Positions 7,042 to 11,800 of a DNA stretch of 11,800 bases are shown here, one piece after another. Each line of letters opens with the position of its first letter. The first letter of the stretch is position 1. The stretch spans positions 1 through 11,800 of the forward strand of contig CABREZ010000039.1 of assembly GCA_902470035.1 (NCBI GenBank), given 5' to 3'. The notes beneath the pieces were generated by a model that ran no database searches, had not been told where the DNA came from, and saw nothing but the letters and a program-made list of their open reading frames with translations. Made by a program: the position numbers and the translations under genes. The stretch comes from an uncultured Streptococcus sp. (GTDB lineage: Bacteria > Bacillota > Bacilli > Lactobacillales > Streptococcaceae).

Positions 7042-7048
7042 ATATAAT
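7020..7048 (+). promoter_or_regulatory. Promoter of the envelope-protein operon
   Basis: TTGAAT (7020-7025) as -35, exactly 17 bases, and a consensus TATAAT (7043-7048). The start codon at 7083 is about 35 bases downstream, with AAGGAG in between. This is the clearest plus-strand promoter in the window and suggests strong constitutive expression unless a repressor uses the flanking GAATTC inverted repeat. Confidence 0.75.
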
Positions 7049-7082
7049 ATATCTGTATTTTATTTTATAAGGAGATTATTTT

Positions 7083-8345
7083 ATGATCAAACAGGATTGG
7101 CTTGATTACTTTGAAGCTGTGAACGGTCGTTCAGCAACTGAAGCAGAGATCGCTCAAGCGTTGGCTGCAGGTGAGTTCCAAGAAGAACAGGTAGCCCAAG
7201 AAGCTTCACAATTTGTAGGGGCTCCAGTAGCTCCAGAGCAAGCAAACGCTGGTTTTGTTGCTGCTCCAGCAGCACCAGAAGGAGTAACTTCACAATTCGC
7301 TGCTGCACCAGAAGCGCCGGCTCAAGAAGCACCACAATTCGCTGCTGCACCAGAAGCGCCAGCTCAAGAATCACCACAATTCGCTTCTGCGCCAGAAGCG
7401 CCAGTGCAAGAGGCACCACAATACACTGCTGCTCCAGAAGTACCAGTACAAGAAGCGCCACAATACACTGCTGCCCCAGAAGGACCAGTGCAAGAAGTGC
7501 CACAGTTTAATGCTGCACCCGAAGCACCAGTACAAGAAGCACCACAGTTCAATGCTGCACCAGAAGCACCAGTCTTTGGTGCTCAACAAAATAGCTTCCA
7601 ACAAGCGCCTCAACAACAGCCACAACCAGGATTTGGTCAACCAGCTCCAGGTCAAGGTTTCCAACAAGCACCTTATCCAGGGCAACCTCAACCAGGTCAA
7701 TCTTATTATTCACAACCAAGTCAATTTGGTGTAGCTGTTGGTGGTTATTGGAATTGGTTCCTTTCAGCCTTGAAACGTCCATCGGCTGAGTATAATACAA
7801 AAGCTCTCAACGGAATCTTGCAATATGTCTTGACAGCATTTGTCTTGACTTTGGCAACTTTTTTCACAGCTAGTGGTTTTACAGGCGGATATGGAATGGA
7901 CTTCCGTGCTTTTATGTTAACATTGATTTCACTGTTCTTTAGTATTTATGCTTTCCAAGTAACAGGATTCTTTGTCCGTCGAGTAGTTCTTCAAGACAAG
8001 GAATATAGTTATGGTCGTTCATTTGAAGAGTTTGGACGCTTATCCGTCTACAATTTACCACTTGCTCTGCTTGCTTTCTTAACAGGACTTATAAAAGTTT
8101 ATGAATTTTATGGATTAGTAAACTACCTCATTTTCTTATTATTCTTTGTTGGGACTTGCTATGTAGTTCACCTAGGTTTGAACAAATCAAGCTTAAAAGC
8201 TGACAGATTTTTGCTTTTGGTGGCATCATCTATAATCGTGTTTCTCATTGCAATCTTTGTCCTTTATGTGAATGCTCGTATTTTAGAACAAGTAGCTGCA
8301 GGTTTTATTCCAAATACTCCAAGTTTCTCAAACTTTAGATTCTAG
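7083..8345 (+). CDS. YIP1-like membrane protein with Ala/Pro/Gln repeats
   Basis: A 420-residue protein in four parts. Residues 5-31 carry a short motif, WLDYFEAVNGR followed by an Ala/Glu-rich helix, that recurs in the next gene's product. Residues 43-168 are nine 14-residue repeats close to QFNAAPEAPVQEAP; the first two are diverged. Residues 169-215 are a Gln/Pro/Gly linker. From 223 (YWNWFLSALKRPS) begins a hydrophobic domain with about five membrane helices, near 243-266, 275-298, 321-340, 345-365 and 375-398, whose layout resembles YIP1-type or DUF6574-type bacterial membrane proteins. There is no signal peptide, so the repeat region should be cytoplasmic. The start ATG 7083 has AAGGAG upstream. 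Function is unknown. Context (TcaA-like and LdcB-like partners) points to the cell envelope. The family name is a guess from topology; the repeats and helices are plain to see. Confidence 0.82.
   Translation: MIKQDWLDYFEAVNGRSATEAEIAQALAAGEFQEEQVAQEASQFVGAPVAPEQANAGFVAAPAAPEGVTSQFAAAPEAPAQEAPQFAAAPEAPAQESPQFASAPEAPVQEAPQYTAAPEVPVQEAPQYTAAPEGPVQEVPQFNAAPEAPVQEAPQFNAAPEAPVFGAQQNSFQQAPQQQPQPGFGQPAPGQGFQQAPYPGQPQPGQSYYSQPSQFGVAVGGYWNWFLSALKRPSAEYNTKALNGILQYVLTAFVLTLATFFTASGFTGGYGMDFRAFMLTLISLFFSIYAFQVTGFFVRRVVLQDKEYSYGRSFEEFGRLSVYNLPLALLAFLTGLIKVYEFYGLVNYLIFLLFFVGTCYVVHLGLNKSSLKADRFLLLVASSIIVFLIAIFVLYVNARILEQVAAGFIPNTPSFSNFRF
7209..7586 (+). repeat. Nine 42-bp coding repeats in the YIP1-like gene
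   Basis: Nine in-frame units of 42 bases (14 codons) with no gaps. Units 3-9 (from 7293) are close copies encoding Q-F/Y-x-A-A-P-E-x-P-x-Q-E-x-P; units 1-2 are diverged. Neighbouring pairs are most alike (units 4/5 share QYTAAPE, units 6/7 share QFNAAPE or close variants), as expected from stepwise tandem duplication. The copy number is likely to vary between strains. Confidence 0.9.
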
Positions 8346-8359
8346 ATATACCATGAAAT

Positions 8360-8382
8360 GGAAGGTGGGGGATCCACTTTCC
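8360..8382 (+). other. Perfect intercistronic hairpin
   Basis: GGAAGGTGG (8360-8368) pairs with CCACTTTCC (8374-8382) over 9 bp, including one G-T pair, with a 5-base loop. CTATTTTATAG follows rather than a clean T-run, so it is at best a partial terminator. It lies in the 65-base gap between the YIP1-like and TcaA-like genes and could instead protect the upstream message from 3' decay. Confidence 0.5.
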
Positions 8383-8410
8383 CTATTTTATAGTGAGGGA
8401 GAAAAGATTC

Positions 8411-10192
8411 ATGCAAAAGAAATGGGTAGAATTATTTGAAAAAGTAATCGGTCGTAAACCGACTGCTGAAGAATTTATTGCTGGAAGAGAGACTGGCTTT
8501 GATTTTAAGGCAATCAAATCGATTGCGGGAGTAACGATTGACCAAGTGCCAACGGAACCTACAGGACTAGGAGACCAGGAACTGGTAGAGGATGTTGTAA
8601 ATTCTCTTCAGATTGCTTGGGAAGAGCGCTTCATCGCCCTCTATGGACGTTTACCGCTTCCAGAAGAGATTGAATCTGCTCGAAGCCAGAACTTTGAAAT
8701 CGTAGAAGGACCTGCTCCGACTATTGACTTGGAAGAGACTCATCAGACAACGCAGGTCTTCGCACCAGTGGAGAGTCCATTAGGGTTTCCAGAAAGCTTG
8801 TCCCAGCCAGTTGAAGCCATAGCGCCAGCAGAAGCGCCAGAGCAAGAAGAAGCTGTCAAGAAAGGCAAGAAAAAGAAAGAAAAGCAAGTCAAAAAAGGCA
8901 AGAAAAAGAAAGTCTTCTTCTTCAGTATTTTGGCTTTGTTGGTCTTGACCTTGTCTGGTCTAGGTTTTTACTTCTCATCAACAACCGGTCCACAGGTTAC
9001 AGTAGATAAATTGGTTACGGCTATTGAACATAAGGATTATCGAGAAGTAGCTAGCATTCTTTCTAGTGACAAGGATAAGTGGACCAAGGAAGAAGCCCAA
9101 AGCTTACTAGATTATATGACTTCTCAGAAGATTGATGTCATTTACGAATTAGATCATATTGCCCAGTCTTCGAAAACGGGTAGTGTCAAGGATAAAAAAC
9201 AGAATCTGCTGATCGGAATTGAGAAAGCGGATAAGAAATTCGGTATCTTCCAAGAATACCGCATCGCGACCTATCCACTTGAAGTCACAGCGACTACAAA
9301 TCTGGAAGATGCGACGCTTAAGATGAGCGAAAAGACCTCGAGTTCTCTGAAGAAGAACCAAAGTACAAAACTTGGGAAGATTCACTTTGCACCACGAGAC
9401 ATGCAACTTGACGGTAAGACCGAAGTTGGAAAGATCTCTAGTGAGGTCAAGCTAGATCCAGCTCAAGCTTCGAAGAATAAGCTAGACTTGACCTTCAATT
9501 CGGAGAAACGTCTTCTCGAAATTGAATTCCCAGAGGAAGTCAGCAATCCAACGGATATCAAGGTAGCCGTGAATGGCAAGGAAGTCGGCACAAGTACCCT
9601 ATTTGAAGTCGATGTCGTAGCCCATCAAGAAATCGAGGTCCATGCAGTCTTTAGTCTCAACAATGAGAGCTATACAACTGAAAAGGCTAAGGTTACGATC
9701 GGTGAAACTCCGGATGATGATGAAGTCATTACTTTGAAGCTTTCTAAGGATGTAGCCAAACGATTAAAAGATGCAGAAACAGCTCGTAAATCCAAGGAAG
9801 AAGAAGCCAAGAAGGCAGAAGAGAAGAAAACTGCTATCACCTCCTTCCTCCAAGACTACCGGACAGAAGTCTTCTCATCTGTCTCAAGTAGATCCAACAC
9901 CTACTCCAAGTACTATGACACTTCAAGTGATGCCTATAAGGAAATGGTTGAGTGGACAACAGGTGGCGGAGTCAAGAAGGCTGAAATCGACTACTATACA
10001 CCAGGTGTTTTCAACGTTCTCAGCGTTACCGAAGAGAATGGAATGGTGATCGTGAAAACCCATGAAGAATATACTGTACACTATGTGACCAGCCGAAAAG
10101 ATAGCCAAAGTAGCAAGGACAAGACCTACACCCTGAAACCTGTAGGGGATACTTACGTGATTACGGCTATTGCTGTAACAGCTGGTAATTAG
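8411..10192 (+). CDS. TcaA-like single-pass membrane protein
   Basis: A 593-residue protein. The cytoplasmic part (1-167) holds two copies of the W-x3-F-x4-GR motif (W5-R15 and W70-R80), each followed by a Glu-rich helix, then an acidic/Pro linker and a Lys-rich stretch with an 11-residue duplication (149-167). A membrane helix spans about 168-189 (FFFSILALLVLTLSGLGFYF). Outside the cell, 193-240 (VTVDKLVTAIEHKDYREVAS) resembles the first external domain of TcaA proteins, two beta-rich segments follow (about 265-345 and 350-445), then a charged coiled region (445-475), and finally 476-590, which resembles the NTF2-like C-terminal domain of that family. In Staphylococcus aureus TcaA affects glycopeptide susceptibility; whether this one does is unknown. 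The usual N-terminal zinc ribbon is absent, replaced by the W/GR motifs. ATG 8411 with GAGGGAG is preferred over the in-frame GTG at 8393. Confidence 0.75.
   Translation: MQKKWVELFEKVIGRKPTAEEFIAGRETGFDFKAIKSIAGVTIDQVPTEPTGLGDQELVEDVVNSLQIAWEERFIALYGRLPLPEEIESARSQNFEIVEGPAPTIDLEETHQTTQVFAPVESPLGFPESLSQPVEAIAPAEAPEQEEAVKKGKKKKEKQVKKGKKKKVFFFSILALLVLTLSGLGFYFSSTTGPQVTVDKLVTAIEHKDYREVASILSSDKDKWTKEEAQSLLDYMTSQKIDVIYELDHIAQSSKTGSVKDKKQNLLIGIEKADKKFGIFQEYRIATYPLEVTATTNLEDATLKMSEKTSSSLKKNQSTKLGKIHFAPRDMQLDGKTEVGKISSEVKLDPAQASKNKLDLTFNSEKRLLEIEFPEEVSNPTDIKVAVNGKEVGTSTLFEVDVVAHQEIEVHAVFSLNNESYTTEKAKVTIGETPDDDEVITLKLSKDVAKRLKDAETARKSKEEEAKKAEEKKTAITSFLQDYRTEVFSSVSSRSNTYSKYYDTSSDAYKEMVEWTTGGGVKKAEIDYYTPGVFNVLSVTEENGMVIVKTHEEYTVHYVTSRKDSQSSKDKTYTLKPVGDTYVITAIAVTAGN
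8855..8912 (+). repeat. Tandem 33-bp lysine-rich duplication
   Basis: Two 25-base blocks (8855-8879 and 8888-8912) differ at one base and lie exactly 33 bases apart, in frame. They encode VKKGKKKKEKQ followed by VKKGKKKKV, just inside the membrane helix of the TcaA-like protein. The result is an unusually dense positive patch at the inner membrane face. Confidence 0.85.
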
Positions 10193-10202
10193 GAGGTTTA
10201 TG

Positions 10203-10976
10203 ATGAAATTAAGCATGACAAAATGGACGCTTGCTGGCCTGATTCTATTGAGCCTAGGTGCTTGTGGCCAACAGAAGGAATCCAAGAGTTCGACGCCAAA
10301 AGAGCCTGCTTCCAGTAAGCAAGTCGCTCAGTCATCAGCCAGCAAAGAAACCAGTGCTTCTGAAGCAACTTCATCTGACGATAACGAAAAGTCAACGAAG
10401 AAGGCAGGTAAAGTAACGGTGGACCAAGGTGTTTCCTTTAATGGTTCTTATTACAGTGTCCAAGGAAAGTCTGGAGATATCGTCATTGCCAACAAGCACT
10501 ACCCCTTAGCTGCAGACTACAATCCAGGCGAGGATCCAACAGCTGTTGCGGCCTTGCACAAGTTGATTGCAGCCATGCAGGCAGAAGGCTATGCTATCAG
10601 CGATCAGTACAGTGGTTTTCGCAGTTATGAGACCCAAGTAGATCTATACCAAAGCTATGTCAATCAAGACGGAGCAGCTGCAGCAGATCGCTACTCAGCT
10701 CGTCCAGGCTATAGCGAGCACCAGACAGGTCTAGCATTTGACCTCATTGATACTAGTGGCAATCTGGTCCAAGAAGCAGGTGCAAGCAAATGGTTGCTTA
10801 AGAATGCTGCCAATTATGGCTTTATCGTCCGCTATCAAGAAGGAAAAGAAGCAAGCACAGGCTACATGCCTGAAAGCTGGCACCTTCGCTATATCGGAGA
10901 AGATGCAAAAGACGTCGCAGCATCAGGAAAAAGCCTAGAAGAATACTTCAACTTTACCGGTGGCGACTACGAATAA
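10203..10976 (+). CDS. ldcB: LdcB/VanY-family D,D/L,D-carboxypeptidase lipoprotein
   Basis: A 257-residue M15B-type zinc carboxypeptidase that trims the terminal D-alanine from peptidoglycan stem peptides at the outer face of the membrane. LdcB members act on tetrapeptides. A lipoprotein signal ends LLSLGAC, placing the lipidated cysteine at 21. A Ser/Thr/Lys-rich spacer (about 22-70) is followed by the catalytic domain. SGFRSYETQ (137-145) is the substrate-binding loop; SEHQTGLAFD (171-180) supplies zinc ligands H173 and D180; ESWHLRY (224-230) supplies E224 and zinc ligand H227. All key residues are intact. The AGGAGG overlaps the TAG stop of the TcaA-like gene, indicating translational coupling. 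ATG 10203 is preferred over the adjacent ATG 10200 because its spacing (6 bases) is better. The symbol is a family-level call; D,D- versus L,D-activity cannot be separated by sequence alone. Confidence 0.87.
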   Translation: MKLSMTKWTLAGLILLSLGACGQQKESKSSTPKEPASSKQVAQSSASKETSASEATSSDDNEKSTKKAGKVTVDQGVSFNGSYYSVQGKSGDIVIANKHYPLAADYNPGEDPTAVAALHKLIAAMQAEGYAISDQYSGFRSYETQVDLYQSYVNQDGAAAADRYSARPGYSEHQTGLAFDLIDTSGNLVQEAGASKWLLKNAANYGFIVRYQEGKEASTGYMPESWHLRYIGEDAKDVAASGKSLEEYFNFTGGDYE

Positions 10977-10983
10977 CAAGAAA

Positions 10984-11020
10984 ACCGCTCTTTCAGGAAT
11001 CTGAAGGAGCGGTGTTTTTG
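10984..11020 (+). terminator. Strong terminator of the envelope operon
   Basis: A 13-bp stem (10984-10996 with 11001-11013, one G-T pair) closes on the 4-base loop GAAT and is followed by GTTTTTG. It starts 8 bases after the LdcB stop and is the best plus-strand terminator in the window. Confidence 0.9.
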
Positions 11021-11031
11021 TGTTGGGAAGG

Positions 11032-11066
11032 ACAAGAAAAAACCACTGCCAAGTGGAAGTGGTTTT
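11032..11066 (-). terminator. Terminator of rpmE2
   Basis: AAAACCACT (11039-11047) pairs with AGTGGTTTT (11058-11066) over 9 bp. Read on the minus strand, the stem is followed by a T-rich tract (the A-rich 11034-11042). With the terminator at 10984-11020 it insulates the two converging units. Confidence 0.75.
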
Positions 11067-11076
11067 GATGGGTTTC

Positions 11077-11319
11077 TTATTTGAGACCGTATTTTTTGTT
11101 GAAACGATCCACACGTCCATCTGCTTGAGTGAACTTTTGACGTCCAGTGTAGAATGGGTGTGAGTCTGATGAAATTTCAACACGGATCAATGGGTAAGTT
11201 TCACCTTCGAATTCAACAGTCTCGCTAGAGTACTTAGTTGAACCACTAAGGAACTTGTAACCAGTAGTAGTGTCCATAAAGACAACAGGGCGATATTCTG
11301 GATGGATATCTTTTTTCAT
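11077..11319 (-). CDS. rpmE2: 50S ribosomal protein L31 type B
   Basis: An 80-residue protein of the large ribosomal subunit, recognisable from its N-terminus MKKDIHPEYRPVVF, the TGYKFLSGST block (19-28), SSDSHPFYTGRQKF (50-63) and the basic RVDRFNKKYG tail. It has no cysteine, so it is the zinc-free (C-minus, type B) form that many bacteria use without zinc storage. The frame stays open upstream with ATGs at 11343 and 11361, but family proteins start at MKKDIHPEY, and AAAGGAAA lies upstream of ATG 11319, so I take that start. It has its own promoter and terminator and is transcribed alone, against the envelope operon. No zinc-repressor site is evident in the leader. Confidence 0.95.
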   Translation of the reverse strand: MKKDIHPEYRPVVFMDTTTGYKFLSGSTKYSSETVEFEGETYPLIRVEISSDSHPFYTGRQKFTQADGRVDRFNKKYGLK

Positions 11320-11377
11320 TTTGCAATATTTCCTTTCTGCCATGGTCTCTTTCCGAGCCATAGATTGTTACTAAGCT

Positions 11378-11406
11378 AGTGTATCAAAAACAAAAGAGTT
11401 TGGCAA
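11378..11406 (-). promoter_or_regulatory. Promoter of rpmE2 (extended -10)
   Basis: On the minus strand: TTGCCA (11401-11406) as -35, a 17-base spacer ending in TGA, and TACACT (11378-11383) as -10. The TG one base before the hexamer makes it an extended -10. The start codon is about 59 bases downstream. Confidence 0.7.
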
Positions 11407-11439
11407 GGATTTTTACCAAATTTTTCGCATTTTATAAAG

Positions 11440-11485
11440 AAAAAAAGTGGGAGTAGCCTATCCTGGTAGGTAAGCTTTTCCCACT
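11440..11485 (-). terminator. Terminator of the Gln/Pro-rich gene
   Basis: On the minus strand AGTGGGA (11485-11479) pairs with TCCCACT (11452-11446), enclosing an inner CCTA/TAGG hairpin (11457-11470), and a run of seven T (11446-11440) follows. It lies between the upstream minus-strand gene and the rpmE2 promoter. Confidence 0.7.
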
Positions 11486-11486
11486 C

Positions 11487-11519
11487 TGTCTAACAGTCCT
11501 AGAAAGGAAATGTTAGACA
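11487..11519. other. Long hairpin in the 3' untranslated region
   Basis: TGTCTAACA (11487-11495) and TGTTAGACA (11511-11519) form a perfect 9-bp stem. Inside it TCCT (11497-11500) pairs with AGGA (11505-11508) around AGAA. There is no T-run directly after it on either strand. A shorter hairpin AAGATT/AATCTT (11523-11528/11535-11540) sits between it and the stop codon of the minus-strand gene. Confidence 0.5.
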
Positions 11520-11540
11520 TGCAAGATTAATAGAAATCTT

Positions 11541-11800
11541 TTATTCTTGACCAGGTTCAGTAGTTGGCTGTTCTGGTTGTTGAGGTTGTTGCGGTTGTTG
11601 AGGTTGCCAAGGCTGTTGAGGCGCTTGTTGGAAACCTTGTTGAGGCTGTTGAGGCGCTTGTTGGAAACCTTGTTGAGGTTGTTGAGGCGCTTGTTGGAAA
11701 CCTTGTTGCGGTTGTTGAGGCGCTTGTTGGAATCCTTGTTGAGGTTGTTGAGGCGCTTGTTGGAAACCTTGTTGAGGTTGTTGAGGCGCTTGTTGGAAAC
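11541..11800 (-). CDS. C-terminus of a Gln/Pro-repeat protein (5' end outside window)
   Basis: The minus-strand frame is open from the window edge to a TAA at 11543-11541, giving the last 85 residues. It is made of 11-residue units FQQAPQQPQQG, six in view with the last one altered (FQQAPQQPWQP), then a Gln/Pro tail and an acidic end, PEQPTTEPGQE. There is no LPxTG anchor, so this is not a wall-anchored C-terminus. The unit resembles the FQQAPQQQPQPG linker of the YIP1-like protein encoded at 7083-8345, suggesting relationship or shared repeat origin. The body of the protein is not visible, so no function can be given. A terminator follows at 11440-11485. Confidence 0.75.
   Translation of the reverse strand, partial: FQQAPQQPQQGFQQAPQQPQQGFQQAPQQPQQGFQQAPQQPQQGFQQAPQQPQQGFQQAPQQPWQPQQPQQPQQPEQPTTEPGQE
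11601..11798 (-). repeat. Six 33-bp coding repeats (Gln/Pro-rich)
   Basis: Six contiguous units of 33 bases, phenylalanine codons recurring every 33 bases from 11798 down to 11631. The units nearest the window edge are almost identical, while the C-terminal-most one has drifted. The array continues to, and probably beyond, the window edge, so its full copy number is unknown. Confidence 0.9.

Noticed and set aside
7209..7586. CRISPR array
   Set aside because: The repeats are contiguous and in frame, with no unique spacers, and encode protein.
7087..7800. Several long frames on the other strands across the YIP1-like gene's repeats
   Set aside because: They are shadows produced by the 42-base repeat period, have no start signals, and give Leu/Val- or Cys/Gly-rich nonsense.
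11320..11361. Longer rpmE2 product starting at 11343 or 11361
   Set aside because: L31 type B proteins begin MKKDIHPEY, and the extension contains the ribosome binding site for ATG 11319.
11412..11438. Plus-strand promoter (TTTACC ... TATAAA) for a small RNA over 11446-11540
   Set aside because: The spacer is 15 bases, the -35 is poor, and there is no convincing plus-strand terminator after the hairpins.

Overview
The window looks like chromosomal DNA of a low-GC Firmicute, most likely an oral (viridans-type) Streptococcus. This rests on strong AGGAGG-type ribosome binding sites, a PepV-type dipeptidase, a cysteine-less type B ribosomal protein L31, an LdcB-type lipoprotein carboxypeptidase and streptococcal-looking Pro/Gln/Ala-rich membrane proteins. 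The species is an inference. There are no RNA genes, insertion sequences, CRISPR arrays or phage genes.

Region 1 (1-675) is visibly more AT-rich than the rest. It holds the 3' end of a small membrane-protein gene and a decayed gene whose reading frame is broken twice, closed by an intrinsic terminator. Region 2 (674-3237) has its own promoter and a two-gene unit: a YfcE/MJ0936-like metallophosphoesterase and an unrecognised 547-residue protein with three apparently repeated alpha/beta segments and three membrane helices. Region 3 (3302-5547) has a nitroreductase with its own extended -10 promoter, a structured intergenic stretch, the dipeptidase gene pepV and a terminator. Region 4 (5564-6984) is a tight three-gene set: a uracil-DNA-glycosylase-superfamily protein, a PrdX/YbaK-type aminoacyl-tRNA editing protein and a single-domain rhodanese.

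Region 5 (7020-11020) is the most interesting part. One good promoter drives a cell-envelope operon of three genes: a YIP1-like membrane protein with nine 14-residue Ala/Pro/Gln repeats, a TcaA-like single-pass membrane protein, and an LdcB/VanY-family D,D/L,D-carboxypeptidase lipoprotein. The first two share an unusual short N-terminal motif (W-x3-F-x4-G-R, then Glu-rich), once in the first protein and twice in the second. They appear to be paralogous at their cytoplasmic ends although their membrane and external parts differ. A terminator closes the operon, back to back with one for the opposite strand.

Region 6 (11032-11800, minus strand) holds rpmE2 with its own promoter and terminator. 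Beyond it is the 3' end of a gene whose product ends in 11-residue Gln/Pro repeats, followed by three consecutive hairpins. Its repeat DNA shares an exact 22-base inverted match with the Gln/Pro linker of the YIP1-like gene about 4 kb away.

The strongest candidates for an undescribed system are the YIP1-like/TcaA-like/LdcB operon with its shared N-terminal motif, and the three-repeat membrane protein at 1594-3237.
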